A stretch of DNA of 64,000 bases from Bacteroidaceae bacterium (lineage in GTDB: Bacteria > Bacteroidota > Bacteroidia > Bacteroidales > Bacteroidaceae), in the NCBI GenBank assembly GCA_017651315.1, contig JAGCDE010000030.1:94360-158359 (forward strand), read 5' to 3'. Shown piece by piece: positions 7,893-19,027 of the stretch. The position numbers were made by a program, and so were the translations under genes. The notes below the pieces were generated by a model. The model saw nothing but the letters and a program-made list of their open reading frames with translations, ran no database searches and had not been told where the DNA came from. Every line of letters starts with the position of its first letter. Within the stretch, counting starts at the first letter, position 1.

Positions 7893-9092
7893 TTACTTAC
7901 CTATGCAGACGCATACACGGTTCAGCTCATAGTTGCTGCCGCTGTAGAAGTTAGCGGTGTCACCCTTGGCATCGGTAGAGATGCGTGAGCTGCTGATTCC
8001 GTACTGCTCGGTAAGAACCTTGGCCACCTCAGCGGCACGCTTCTCTGACAGAGTCTGGTTGATTGACTTTGTACCGGTGTTGCTGTCAGCATGACCAGTG
8101 ATTGAAACCTTTGCGTCAGGATTCTGCTTCAGGAAGTCAGCGATGTGACGGACCTTGTATTCCTCACTCTTGTTGATGTTGTACTTGTTGATTGTGAAGT
8201 AGATCTCCTCATAGAGATAAGGAACCTCCTTCTCAATGGTCTTCTCAATGATTCTCTCAACAGGCTGCTGAGGAGCAACATTCTGGGCAGCGGCTACTGC
8301 GGCAAGAGCAGCTGCAAGAGGATCGCTGGCAGGCCTCTTTGAATAGGTCTGGCCGAAGCAGTACTTTACACCACCAAGGATATTGAAATACCAGTCGGCA
8401 TTGGCAGCCTTCTTTGAGTTGTAGTGGTCGTTCACGATGTTGGCATTGGCCTCAAGACCGATTGACCAGTTGTCGTTCAGATGATAGTCGAAGTCACCTC
8501 CGAAACGTACCAGACCGGACCAGCCCTTCTCACCGAGAGGACCTTCCTCAAAAGGACCCTCCCAAAGGAGCTGGAGCTGAGTGTCTGTACGACCATAGCG
8601 GGTCTTCAGTTCAGCATCGGCATCCTTTGCTTCATCATTAGCAAACGGGAAGTTGGCACCTATACCGCCGAAAACGCTTACTGAAAGTTTACGCTCGGGA
8701 TTGAAACCACCAAGGAAGTTGGTCATGTCAAACATCACATCGATTGATGGAGCCACATAGTTCCATTTCCACTTCAGTTCCTGACCGACATTACCAAGAT
8801 CAGCCCACTTTCCGGCTATACCGGCCTTACTCTGCCAAGCATCAACTGACAGACGGGCAGCTACCACGGGAGTGAACTCATAACCTAATGATAACTGAAC
8901 GTTAGGTGAAAGCAGTTTCTTCAATTCAATCTCGCCCAAAGTGTATTGTCCACCGCCCTGGAGCTGAATGAACCAATGGGGATTGAAATCATAATCATAC
9001 TTCTGACTACCGGCATTCTGAGCCTTGGTAGGCAAAACAGCACATACAGACATCAGCAGTATGGCCGAGACAAATTTTGATATTCTTTTCAT
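7893..9092 (-). CDS. OmpA-family outer-membrane protein
   Basis: A 399-residue protein with a signal peptide ending LPTKA, an N-terminal beta-barrel-like region (HWFIQLQGGGQYTLGEI, LSLGYEF, WSGLVRFGGDFDYHLND, WSIGLEANANIV, YFNILGGVKYCFG), an Ala/Pro-rich linker near residue 255, and a C-terminal OmpA domain from about residue 285. The OmpA domain shows FTINKYNIN, the peptidoglycan-binding helix motif region ITGHADSNTGTKSINQTLSEKRA and a closing NRVCVCIGK. OmpA domains bind meso-diaminopimelate in peptidoglycan. The ATG at 9092 is preferred to the TTG at 9101. The coiled-coil lipoprotein gene ends 22 bases upstream, suggesting an operon and possibly a shared envelope role. Confidence 0.88.
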   Translation of the reverse strand: MKRISKFVSAILLMSVCAVLPTKAQNAGSQKYDYDFNPHWFIQLQGGGQYTLGEIELKKLLSPNVQLSLGYEFTPVVAARLSVDAWQSKAGIAGKWADLGNVGQELKWKWNYVAPSIDVMFDMTNFLGGFNPERKLSVSVFGGIGANFPFANDEAKDADAELKTRYGRTDTQLQLLWEGPFEEGPLGEKGWSGLVRFGGDFDYHLNDNWSIGLEANANIVNDHYNSKKAANADWYFNILGGVKYCFGQTYSKRPASDPLAAALAAVAAAQNVAPQQPVERIIEKTIEKEVPYLYEEIYFTINKYNINKSEEYKVRHIADFLKQNPDAKVSITGHADSNTGTKSINQTLSEKRAAEVAKVLTEQYGISSSRISTDAKGDTANFYSGSNYELNRVCVCIGK

Positions 9093-9114
9093 ATTGTTCA
9101 ATTGTTTTACAAGG

Positions 9115-11805
9115 TTACTTTACGGTTACATAGAACCTGCGTGTTGAAATCTTGCCATGATAGTCAAGAGCAGAATAAACTATCTCATAGGTGTAACCGA
9201 TGTTCTGCGGATGGAATGTAACAGATGCAACATTTCCCTCAAGGACTTTGATGAAGCCTTCGCTGTTGCTGTTGGTCAGGTTCATCACAGACTTGGCTGC
9301 CGTGTCGCCACCCTTTGCACTTATTGAAGGATCGTCTGTCTTATAGACATTTGTCACAGCAATGTACTTCTTGAAGGCAGGAGTAAGCAGTTCCGCATTG
9401 TAGCTGGTAGGATAGATCGTGTAGTCACCCAGGCCGTTGAACAATGAAGGAACAGCCTTGCTGGCACTTGCCGGGTGGAACTCGTCATCAGCACCATTAT
9501 ATAATAAGGTAATGTCAAACAGGTTGTCGGCATTGTCAACGAACCTGTTGACTCGTTTGAGAACCTTGTTGATCCTCTTTGTCAAATCGCTGGAACCTAC
9601 CTCAGTAAGCACCTTGTTGACGATCTTGTCAATCTCTCTCTCAACCTCGGCCTCGATAGTAGCAAGGCGTGCATTCACCTGAGACTCGATTTTTGCCACA
9701 GTCGCCTTAATATCATCATTGTATTTATCGTTTGCACCGTTTATGTTGGCTGCCAGTGAAGCGATTTCAGCCTGCATGCTGGCATAGGGAACGGTTGCTG
9801 TGCCAGTGACGTTGCCGAGTAGATCCCTGGTCTCAACCACGACGGAAGAAACACCCTTGTCGTATGTGACGGCAGGGAAATTGAGTGAAGCGTCACCGAG
9901 ATTGATAGGAGAAACTTCAATATCCACAGCAGAGATATTCAGAGATGCAAGCATGTCACCTATAGGATCGACAGGAAGTTTGCGTGAGCTCAGACCGCTG
10001 AGTGAAGTGTGGAATGAGAGAGGCTGTACAGCAGCCACAGCCACATCATAACCGGACCTGACCTTGTGTTCACCAAGGCTGTCCTCCCATGTAACCAGTA
10101 CAGCGTTTGCCTCAAGCAGACCGTCCAATGACTCAAGGAGAGACCTTGTGACATCGGTCAGGTTGACCTTGGTCTTGTCTTCGATGATTTTCTTTGCAAT
10201 TGACTTGAGTTCATCGGTATTGGGCTCCAGAGCCTTGACATCCTCCTTGTTGATCTTCACGTCGGCCTCATAGAAACCGTTCTCAGTGTCAGCTGCATCG
10301 ACAGTAGCCCTGGTGTAACCGAATGTGAGAAGGTCGGTAGAAGGCCTCAGGTTACCAAGGACAGCCTTGTTTTCAACACCCTTGCTGTTCACGAGAGTGA
10401 ATTCGTATGTATTGTCAAGAGCCACATTGTTGGGGTTCACCGTCAGATAGAGCTTACCGGCATTGTCATCGGCATCAGCCACGTTATAGCCGGCCTCGAA
10501 ACTCTGGGCGATTCTATTGAACCTGAGAGCATCGGCCTCATCACTCTGGAACTGGTCAGCAACGTTACCCACGAAGTTGGCGGTAGCGGTGGTCGGGAAC
10601 TCAACTGTACTGCCGAATTCGCCGAAGTAAGCCATGAGGATATTTGACCTGATGCCTACGGGCAGAGAGAATGAACCGAAGGCAGGAGTCTTGGCACCCT
10701 GGACGAGCAGGCTGACGATACGCTTCTCCTCAGCATTCTTGAGTTTCTCCACATCCTTGATCTTATCTTCAAGGTCAGAAACCCTTTTGTCAAGTTTCTC
10801 TATATCCTCAATGTTCTTCTGTACCTTCTCATTGAGATCCTTGAGATTCTCCCTGATGGGCTTGAGTTTCTCCTCCATCATATCCTTGAGTTCCTTGCTC
10901 AGGTCCTTAATCATCTTCTTGTACTCCTTCTTCATGTCCTTGAGCACATCGGCAAGAGAATCAGCCAGCTGATCCGTATATGCCTTTGCCTCGGCAAGGT
11001 TCTTCTCAGCGATTGCCTTTACGGTATCAATGGTAGCGTACTTGGCAAGCGAATCAGAAAGGGCGTCGATTCTTATGGAATCCCTCTTGGCCAAAGCCAA
11101 AGCGTATTCCGCATTTGAATAGGCAGTGGTAATCTGGTCACCCCAACCGAGGATTGCACCCCTGATGCTGTCGGCCAGTTCCCATGCAGAATCTGTAGCC
11201 TGGACGTTTCCGGCAGCGGCAGCAATCTTCTGGTTGACCCTGTTCATGAGGGCAGCCAGTGAATCGGCGAACTCATCCCTCAGATTATCCAGACTGTCAG
11301 CAAGTGCGTTCTCAAGGTCATTGTTGGCACTCTGCAATGCGCGGATGGCCTTCCAGAGCTGTGCTGTGTCAGCCTTGTGCTTTCCCTCGTCAACACGGAT
11401 CTGGGCCCAGATGGCAGCGGTGTCATTCTGGAGAGCTTTCATGATAGTGGCGGAGTCAGCCTTCTCCTTACCCTGGAGAGCGGTCATCTGACCCTCAAGC
11501 TTCTTGATACGGGCCACGTAGTCATTAAGCTCTTTCCACTGATTGACTGAATCAGCCTTGTACCTCTTTTCAAGGTTGCTGAGTTTTTTGTCCAATTCGG
11601 CCTTATTAGCCTTAATCTGGTCTCTGTTAGCCTTAATAGCGTTCCTGAGGCTCTTCAAACTGTCATTGAAGTCCTTACTGTTCTTGTCCTGTGTAAGCTC
11701 CAGGTCACGAACCATGTCATCTGCATAGTCCTTGCAGGAGCCAACCAAACCTATGCTCACTATTGCACAGGCCAGAATCAGAAAACTGACAAATTTCTTT
11801 TTCAT
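9115..11805 (-). CDS. Large coiled-coil surface lipoprotein
   Basis: A 896-residue protein. Signal peptide with lipobox GSC puts a lipid-anchored cysteine at residue 24. About residues 25-360 are almost entirely helical with heptad-like spacing and repeated ADS/DSL segments (long parallel coiled coil). A beta-rich central part follows, then a second helical stretch at about 690-760 (IASLAANINGAND, then VEREIDKIVNKVL) and a C-terminal Ig-like ending (VTFHPQNIGYTYEIVYSA, RRFYVTV). The long coil would hold the C-terminal domains away from the membrane. Similar N-termini occur in Bacteroidales proteins labelled as PL29-lyase-N-terminal-like; I do not see a lyase domain. It is transcribed before the OmpA-domain gene. 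Function unknown. Confidence 0.75.
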   Translation of the reverse strand: MKKKFVSFLILACAIVSIGLVGSCKDYADDMVRDLELTQDKNSKDFNDSLKSLRNAIKANRDQIKANKAELDKKLSNLEKRYKADSVNQWKELNDYVARIKKLEGQMTALQGKEKADSATIMKALQNDTAAIWAQIRVDEGKHKADTAQLWKAIRALQSANNDLENALADSLDNLRDEFADSLAALMNRVNQKIAAAAGNVQATDSAWELADSIRGAILGWGDQITTAYSNAEYALALAKRDSIRIDALSDSLAKYATIDTVKAIAEKNLAEAKAYTDQLADSLADVLKDMKKEYKKMIKDLSKELKDMMEEKLKPIRENLKDLNEKVQKNIEDIEKLDKRVSDLEDKIKDVEKLKNAEEKRIVSLLVQGAKTPAFGSFSLPVGIRSNILMAYFGEFGSTVEFPTTATANFVGNVADQFQSDEADALRFNRIAQSFEAGYNVADADDNAGKLYLTVNPNNVALDNTYEFTLVNSKGVENKAVLGNLRPSTDLLTFGYTRATVDAADTENGFYEADVKINKEDVKALEPNTDELKSIAKKIIEDKTKVNLTDVTRSLLESLDGLLEANAVLVTWEDSLGEHKVRSGYDVAVAAVQPLSFHTSLSGLSSRKLPVDPIGDMLASLNISAVDIEVSPINLGDASLNFPAVTYDKGVSSVVVETRDLLGNVTGTATVPYASMQAEIASLAANINGANDKYNDDIKATVAKIESQVNARLATIEAEVEREIDKIVNKVLTEVGSSDLTKRINKVLKRVNRFVDNADNLFDITLLYNGADDEFHPASASKAVPSLFNGLGDYTIYPTSYNAELLTPAFKKYIAVTNVYKTDDPSISAKGGDTAAKSVMNLTNSNSEGFIKVLEGNVASVTFHPQNIGYTYEIVYSALDYHGKISTRRFYVTVK

Positions 11806-11930
11806 TTGTTGTTCAATTAGTTAATATAAAGATTAAAAACTCATTCTCCACTTGGAATTACTTCTGTTTTCCGACTTTCGCATCACGAGGATCTGAAAAA
11901 AACCGAAAAAGGATAGTACAATCCAGTCCG

Positions 11931-11938
11931 CAAATTTA
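11931..11938 (-). promoter_or_regulatory. Candidate -7 element for the lipoprotein-ompA operon
   Basis: TAAATTTG on the minus strand fits TAnnTTTG exactly. It would give an untranslated leader of about 120 bases. No TTG at the usual -33 distance. Confidence 0.35.
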
Positions 11939-12014
11939 TCACCTTTTTTGATACGCGCGCACATTTTTTCAAAAAAAAACCATAAAAAAGCTATTTTTAG
12001 GGCACTTAGCGCAG

Positions 12015-12061
12015 TTTTTCACCCCGAATCGGCCCGATTTCGCCATAGTCGGTGTGAAAAA
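12015..12061. repeat. Imperfect palindrome
   Basis: TTTTTCACCCCGAATCGG on the left is nearly the reverse complement of CCATAGTCGGTGTGAAAAA on the right, with TTTTTCAC and CCGA arms conserved. T and A tracts lie outside the stem in the wrong order for a terminator in either direction, so an operator or structural site is as likely. Confidence 0.4.
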
Positions 12062-12121
12062 ATGTCAAAAAAGCATTAACCAGAGCGGAAAAAAGGAAAA
12101 AGGCCCGTTTACATAGCCCCA

Positions 12122-13783
12122 TCACTTAGCCGCGTCCCTGTCCCTTATCTCTACGCGCCTTATCTTGCCGCTGATAGTCTTGGGCAGTTCATCCACGAAC
12201 TCAATCACCCTCGGGTATTTGTACGGAGCGGACACCTTTTTTACATGGTTCTGGATTTCCTTCACGAGAGCCTCCTTGTCCGGAAAGTCCCTGTACTCTG
12301 CGGACAGGATGATGGTGGCCTTCACTATCTGTCCCCTCACCTCGTCGGGAACTCCTGTCACGGCGCACTCCACAACGGCAGGATGCGTCATGAGCGCGCT
12401 CTCCACCTCGAACGGCCCTATCCTGTATCCGGAACTCTTTATCACGTCATCCGTCCTGCCCACGAACCAGAAATACCCGTCGCTGTCGCGCCAGGCCACG
12501 TCGCCGGTATGGTATATCCCGTCATAATGGACTGTCCTGGTCAACTCCGGATCATGGTAGTACTCCTCAAAGAGACCCAATGGTCTGCGGACGTCTGTAT
12601 GTAAAATTATTTCACCACTTTCACCATCCTCTGCAGAGCGGCCGTCATTGGTCAGCAGATCCATGTCATAAGCCGGATTGGGAACACCGAGGGAACCCGG
12701 TTTCGGCTTCATCCAGGGGAATGTTCCGATTGTCATGGTGGTCTCGGTCTGGCCGAACCCCTCATGTATGTCAAGCCCCGTATGCTGTTTCCAGAATTCG
12801 AAGACACTGGGATTCAGAGGTTCACCGGCTGTAGTGCAGTATTCCAGTGCACTCAGGTCATATCGGGAAAGGTCCTCGCGGATGAGATAACGGTATATTG
12901 TGGGAGGTGCGCAGAACGATGTCACACGGTATCTGGACATTGCTTCCAATATATCCGACGGAGTGAATTTCTCATGGTCATACACGAAGACTGCGGCACC
13001 GCAGAGCCACTGTCCGTACAGTTTGCCCCACACAGCCTTTCCCCATCCTGTGTCAGCTACTGTCAGATGGAGGCTCCTCTCATTAAGGTTATGCCAGTAT
13101 TTCGCCGTCACGATATGTCCCAAAGGGTACAGGAAATTATGAGCCACCATCTTGGGATTCCCCGACGACCCGGATGTGAAATAGAGGAGTGATATATCCC
13201 TGTTGGTGTTCACCTCCGCCGGCCTCACGAAGTCAGGCGCCGATGCCATCCCCTTGTCCAGACTCAGCCATCCGTCCTCATTGTAGGAGCCTGTTGCCAC
13301 TAAACGGCAGACTGTAGGTGAATGCGGCAAGGCCTCGTTCACATGTTGGATCATAACCGGCTCGCTTGCGCACACTATCATCTTGATCCTGGCGGAATTG
13401 GCTCTGTATATTATATCCTTTGCGGTAAGAAGATGTGTTGCAGGGATGGCTACCGCACCGATTTTATGGAGAGCTATTATGGAGAACCAGAACTCTATGC
13501 GACGTTTAAGCATCATCATCACGGTGTCGCCGCGACCTATCCCCAATGAAAGGAAGAACGAGGCCACACGGTCGGACATACGCTTCATGTCGGCAAAAGT
13601 ATAACGATGTTCCTCACCCTGGTCATTTGTCCAGAGCAAAGCCAGTTTATCCGGGGCCGAAGCGGCCCATTCATCCACGACATCATACCCGAAATTGAAA
13701 TTCCCGGGTACCTTTATCTTGAAATTCCGTTGGAAATCCTCAAGGGAGTCAAACTCTACCTTTTGTAAGTATTTTTCTAACAT
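12122..13783 (-). CDS. AMP-forming acyl-CoA synthetase (medium-chain/acetyl type)
   Basis: A 553-residue adenylate-forming enzyme. Marks in order: the ATP-binding loop YFTSGSSGNPKMV near residue 205, GFGQTETTMTIG near 340, the hinge region YHTGDVAWRDSDGYFWFVGRTDDVIKSSGYRIGPFEVE near 420-460, and the C-terminal catalytic lysine in SGKIRRVEIR. The length and the GYRIGPFEVES segment suit the acetyl/medium-chain acyl-CoA synthetases. It activates a carboxylic acid to acyl-AMP and then to acyl-CoA; the acid is unknown. It is the last gene of a four-gene set, starting 6 bases after the stop of its neighbouring XRE-cupin regulator. No convincing terminator is visible after it. Confidence 0.88.
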   Translation of the reverse strand: MLEKYLQKVEFDSLEDFQRNFKIKVPGNFNFGYDVVDEWAASAPDKLALLWTNDQGEEHRYTFADMKRMSDRVASFFLSLGIGRGDTVMMMLKRRIEFWFSIIALHKIGAVAIPATHLLTAKDIIYRANSARIKMIVCASEPVMIQHVNEALPHSPTVCRLVATGSYNEDGWLSLDKGMASAPDFVRPAEVNTNRDISLLYFTSGSSGNPKMVAHNFLYPLGHIVTAKYWHNLNERSLHLTVADTGWGKAVWGKLYGQWLCGAAVFVYDHEKFTPSDILEAMSRYRVTSFCAPPTIYRYLIREDLSRYDLSALEYCTTAGEPLNPSVFEFWKQHTGLDIHEGFGQTETTMTIGTFPWMKPKPGSLGVPNPAYDMDLLTNDGRSAEDGESGEIILHTDVRRPLGLFEEYYHDPELTRTVHYDGIYHTGDVAWRDSDGYFWFVGRTDDVIKSSGYRIGPFEVESALMTHPAVVECAVTGVPDEVRGQIVKATIILSAEYRDFPDKEALVKEIQNHVKKVSAPYKYPRVIEFVDELPKTISGKIRRVEIRDRDAAK

Positions 13784-13789
13784 TTATCC

Positions 13790-14347
13790 CTAAATGATTA
13801 TTGCAAGGAAACGAGCCGGCTCACCATTTAAAGCCTTCATTCCATGAGGCTGGGTAGAGTCAAAATAGATACTGTCTCCGGGGTTAAGCACCAGCTCCTT
13901 GCCCCCGATGCTCAACAGCAGTGTCCCTTTGAGCACCAGGTTGAACTCCTGGCCTTCATGTGAGTTAAGATGCATGTGCTCCTCCATCTTGGGATCGACC
14001 GTCACAATGAAAGGGGAAGCCTTGGCATGCTTGAACCCCATGGCAAGGGCCTGATACTTGTATGCCTTCTGTCTCTCGATGACCGGTCCTTTGCCTTTGC
14101 GCACCAGCCAGTAGCTGCTCATGGTAGGAGCATCGCCTGCAAACAGTTCCAAGGGTTCCACGCCAAGGACGTTTGCAGCGTTGCATAGGAAGTTCATCGG
14201 GATGTCCGATTCTCCGGATTCGTACCGGACCAACTCCTCAGGAGTGACACCGCACCTGGATGCCACCTCCCCGACAGTCATTTCCAGGTCTTCGCGGAGT
14301 CCGCGCAGGCGCATGGCCATCTGTTTTATCTGTTCATTAATTTCCAT
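13790..14347 (-). CDS. XRE-family regulator with cupin sensor domain (second copy)
   Basis: A 185-residue protein: an N-terminal helix-turn-helix of the XRE/Cro type (about residues 10-65, with MTVGEVASRCGVTPEELVRYESGE) and a C-terminal cupin_2 domain (about 105-185) with the metal-site motif HMHLNSHEGQEFNLVLKG and GDSIYFDSTQPHG. Regulators of this type sense small molecules through the cupin barrel and usually control a neighbouring metabolic operon. It lies between two acyl-CoA ligase genes (1 base after one stop, 6 before the next), so it probably responds to an acid or acyl-CoA. A non-regulatory cupin role is less likely given the intact HTH. Confidence 0.85.
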   Translation of the reverse strand: MEINEQIKQMAMRLRGLREDLEMTVGEVASRCGVTPEELVRYESGESDIPMNFLCNAANVLGVEPLELFAGDAPTMSSYWLVRKGKGPVIERQKAYKYQALAMGFKHAKASPFIVTVDPKMEEHMHLNSHEGQEFNLVLKGTLLLSIGGKELVLNPGDSIYFDSTQPHGMKALNGEPARFLAIII

Positions 14348-14348
14348 A

Positions 14349-16001
14349 TCAAATCACTTCTATCCCTTTTTCCTCACATAATTTAAGACTCAGCTCACGG
14401 AGCTTGAATTTCTGTATTTTGCCGCTCCCGGTGAGCGGATATTCCTTCACAAAGAACACATACTTGGGTATCTTGTAGCGGGCAATCTTGCCGCGGCACC
14501 AGTCACGCACCTCCTCCTCGGTCAGGCTTGCACCCTCATCCAGTATGATGAATGCGCCGACCTCCTCACCGTATTTCCTGGATGGAACGCCTGCCACCTG
14601 AACGTCACGTACGCCGGGCAGATGGTAGAGGAACTCCTCTATCTCACGCGGATAGATGTTCTCGCCGCCGCGTATGATCATATCCTTGATACGGCCGGTG
14701 ATACGGTAATTGCCGTTCTCGTCCTTAACTCCCAGGTCACCTGAGTGCAGATAACCGTTCTCGTCAATCACCTCGGCTGTCGCCTCAGGATTCTTGTAGT
14801 AACCCTTCATCACATTGAACCCCTTGCAGCACATCTCGCCCTGGACACCTACCGGAACCTCCTTGTTTGTCTCGGGATCCAGCACCTTGACATCCACGAA
14901 CTCATAGTCCCTGCCAACGGTTGTGTAACGGACCTCATCTGGATCGTCTATACGGGTCTGGCTCATACCGGGAGAAGACTCAGTCAGACCATAGACACTT
15001 GTCACATGCAGATACATCTTCTCTTCCACCCTGCGCATCAGTTCTATCGGGCAAAGGGAACCTGCCATAATTCCGGTACGCAGGCAGGAAAGGTCAAACA
15101 TATCGAACATGGGATGGTTCAGTTCGGCTATGAACATGGTTGGCACGCCGTATAGAGCGGTACAGCGTTCCCTATGTACGGATGCGAGCGTGACCAACGG
15201 ATCAAAACGCTCCACCACGACTTCGGTACATCCGTGCGTGAGACAGTTCATAGTGGCCAGCACCACACCGAAGCAGTGGAACAGCGGAACGCATACACAG
15301 AGTTTGTCCTCCTGGGTGAATTTCATGTGCTCTCCGGTCAGGAAGCCGTCATTGGCAATGTTGTAGTGGGTAAGCATCACCCCCTTGGGGAATCCCGTGG
15401 TACCCGAAGTATATTGCATATTCACCACGTCATGACAATTCACCGATCTGCGCAGGCGCAGGAACTCGTCATCGTCGGTATTCTCCCCGAGAAGCAGTAT
15501 CTCAGCAGTGTTGTACATGCCGCGGTATTTCTCCTGGCCGATATACACCACGTTCTTGAGCATCGGGAAACGACTGCTCTCAAGGTGTCCGCGCTGACAC
15601 TGGCGCAACTCCGGCAGCATGGTATATGTCATATCCACATAATTACTCTCCCATGTGCCGTCAGTAAGGCAAAGGGTATGCATGTCGGAATCCTTGACAA
15701 GGTACTCCAGCTCATTCTGCTTGTAGTTGGTATTGACAGTTATGCACACAGCCCCTATCTTGGCGCAGGCATACAGGAAGGTGAGCCAGTCAGGCACGTT
15801 CTGCGCCCAGAGCCCCACATGCGTACCTTTAGTAACCCCTATAGCTATCAGTCCACGGGCCATATCGTCCACCCTCTCGTTGAAGCGTTTCCAGGTAAAC
15901 CTCAGGTCGCGGTCCGAATAAACTATATATTCGCGGTCAGGAGAGACCTCAGCCCAATGCTCGAGCCAGTCTCCCAGCGTTCTTTCAGATAACTGGTACA
16001 T
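14349..16001 (-). CDS. AMP-forming acyl-CoA ligase (long/medium-chain type)
   Basis: A 550-residue adenylate-forming enzyme. Motifs: [18 protein letters not shown] near residue 200, [11 protein letters not shown] near 335, [39 protein letters not shown] near 430-465 and the C-terminal catalytic lysine in [13 protein letters not shown]. The [15 protein letters not shown] form is typical of fatty-acid and related aryl/acyl-CoA ligases, a different subfamily from the synthetase encoded at 12122. It probably activates a fatty acid or another carboxylate. It starts 8 bases after the stop of the first XRE-cupin gene and its stop is 1 base before the second, so the four genes read as one operon. Confidence 0.88.
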   Translation of the reverse strand: MYQLSERTLGDWLEHWAEVSPDREYIVYSDRDLRFTWKRFNERVDDMARGLIAIGVTKGTHVGLWAQNVPDWLTFLYACAKIGAVCITVNTNYKQNELEYLVKDSDMHTLCLTDGTWESNYVDMTYTMLPELRQCQRGHLESSRFPMLKNVVYIGQEKYRGMYNTAEILLLGENTDDDEFLRLRRSVNCHDVVNMQYTSGTTGFPKGVMLTHYNIANDGFLTGEHMKFTQEDKLCVCVPLFHCFGVVLATMNCLTHGCTEVVVERFDPLVTLASVHRERCTALYGVPTMFIAELNHPMFDMFDLSCLRTGIMAGSLCPIELMRRVEEKMYLHVTSVYGLTESSPGMSQTRIDDPDEVRYTTVGRDYEFVDVKVLDPETNKEVPVGVQGEMCCKGFNVMKGYYKNPEATAEVIDENGYLHSGDLGVKDENGNYRITGRIKDMIIRGGENIYPREIEEFLYHLPGVRDVQVAGVPSRKYGEEVGAFIILDEGASLTEEEVRDWCRGKIARYKIPKYVFFVKEYPLTGSGKIQKFKLRELSLKLCEEKGIEVI

Positions 16002-16009
16002 AAGTTATG

Positions 16010-16585
16010 TCAGATAGGAGTATATACAACCGCAAGGATGCGGGCTTTCTGGCCGTTGTAGCCGTGAACATGATGCTTGACTATGGAATCGTAGTATATG
16101 CTGTCACCCTTCTCCAGGACATAGCTTTTCTTGCCATAGTTGATCTCCACTTCACCGTCAAGGACATAAATGAACTCCTCTCCTTCATGGGTAGAAAGAT
16201 CGAACCTTGGGTCCTGCTGAGGCAGTATGTCTATTACGAAGGGTTCGAGATGGCGGTTATCCTTTCCCTCGGACAAGGAATGGTAAATCATGTTCTCATG
16301 ACCCTCGGAGCCGTGGTTGGAGAACCTTACGCTCTCACGCTCCTCTTCATGGCGGCTGACCACCGCCCCCACACTCTGCTGGTCATCAAGGAATGTACCC
16401 AAACGTACACCTAAGACACGTGCAATCTTGATAAGAGGGGCCAGACCCGGCAGGGGGCCATCGTCCTCAATTGATTTCACCTGCTCCAAAGGAAGCTGGG
16501 CACGTTCGGCCAGCACCTCAATCTCCATCATTTTCGACTCTCTAAGGGAACGGATTTTCTTCCCCACAGAAATATTGGTATCCAT
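16010..16585 (-). CDS. XRE-family regulator with cupin sensor domain (first copy)
   Basis: A 191-residue protein with the same plan as the protein encoded at 13790: HTH of the XRE type (about residues 7-60, VGKKIRSLRESKMMEIEVLAERAQLPLEQV) and a C-terminal cupin_2 domain (FDLSTHEGEEFIYVLDGEVEINYG, then GDSIYYDSIVKHHV). The ATG at 16585 is chosen because the in-frame extension to 16693 is not conserved-looking and passes through the promoter candidate at 16627. It is the first gene of the regulator-ligase-regulator-ligase set and is divergent from gyrB. It probably regulates its own operon. Confidence 0.85.
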   Translation of the reverse strand: MDTNISVGKKIRSLRESKMMEIEVLAERAQLPLEQVKSIEDDGPLPGLAPLIKIARVLGVRLGTFLDDQQSVGAVVSRHEEERESVRFSNHGSEGHENMIYHSLSEGKDNRHLEPFVIDILPQQDPRFDLSTHEGEEFIYVLDGEVEINYGKKSYVLEKGDSIYYDSIVKHHVHGYNGQKARILAVVYTPI

Positions 16586-16626
16586 AAAAAATGTATAAAT
16601 ATACTGGAACAAGGCCTGTTCCGGCA

Positions 16627-16634
16627 CAAAATTA
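16627..16634 (-). promoter_or_regulatory. Candidate -7 element for the XRE-cupin/ligase operon
   Basis: TAATTTTG on the minus strand matches TAnnTTTG, 42 bases before the ATG. The -33 TTG is not obvious. A palindromic repeat starts 37 bases further upstream. Confidence 0.45.
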
Positions 16635-16670
16635 CAAAAAAAAGGCATTAGAATCCGTATTGGACTCCTG

Positions 16671-16775
16671 GAATCTGTTTTGATTTGTTCCATGAAATTT
16701 ATTATGGTCTCTCATTAAGAATCTGTTTTGGATACAGGCAGCAGGAAAAACATGGAAACAATCAAAAGAATCTTA
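16671..16775. repeat. Palindromic GTTTTGATTTGTTCC repeat, copy 2
   Basis: Left arm GAATCTGTTTTGATTTGTTC followed by CATGAAATTTATTATGGTCT; it is nearly identical over about 40 bases with the left arm of the copy at 47664. A partial direct copy AGAATCTGTTTTGG occurs at about 16720. The right arm at about 16751-16775 reads CATGGAAACAATCAAAAG, the reverse complement of the left-arm core with one base missing. The element fills the gap between the XRE-cupin promoter and the gyrB promoter. Confidence 0.65.
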
Positions 16776-16786
16776 TTTTTAAATAA

Positions 16787-18826
<2,040 letters not shown>

Positions 18827-18900
18827 AATCTCATTATAGAGCTCTACAGAACTATTATTACCGGCGCAAAAAATCGGCAGGATTCTGCCGTTCGCCTTAT

Positions 18901-18932
18901 GCAAGAACTCCGGCAGTTGCCGGAGTTCTTGC
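18901..18932. terminator. Perfect 14-bp hairpin after gyrB
   Basis: GCAAGAACTCCGGC (18901-18914) pairs perfectly with GCCGGAGTTCTTGC (18919-18932) around a 4-base loop AGTT. No T tract follows, so it may act as a transcript-stabilising or weak terminator structure between the convergent gyrB and rpsT. A smaller CGGCAG/CTGCCG hairpin lies just before it. Confidence 0.55.
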
Positions 18933-18970
18933 CTTACCCTATGATGGAAACACTGTCTGTATGCCGGAAC

Positions 18971-18997
18971 AAAAAAAGGTCGGAAATACTTCCAACC
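18971..18997 (-). terminator. rpsT terminator
   Basis: On the minus strand an 8-bp stem GGTTGGAA/TTCCGACC (one T-G wobble) with a 4-base loop is followed by seven T residues. It lies 31 bases after the rpsT stop codon. Confidence 0.75.
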
Positions 18998-19027
18998 TGT
19001 AAATGATTCGAACCTCAAAGGGAATCC

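Larger units (their letters stand above)
11806..12121. other. 316-base gap upstream of the coiled-coil lipoprotein gene
   Basis: No gene seen. A candidate -7 element TAAATTTG for the minus strand lies at 11931-11938, about 126 bases before the lipoprotein ATG, with no good -33 partner. A 47-base imperfect palindrome occupies 12015-12061. The region is rich in A and T runs. Confidence 0.5.

Noticed and set aside
15174-15992. Open frame of 272 codons on the plus strand
   Set aside because: Antisense to the acyl-CoA ligase at 14349; no recognisable protein features.
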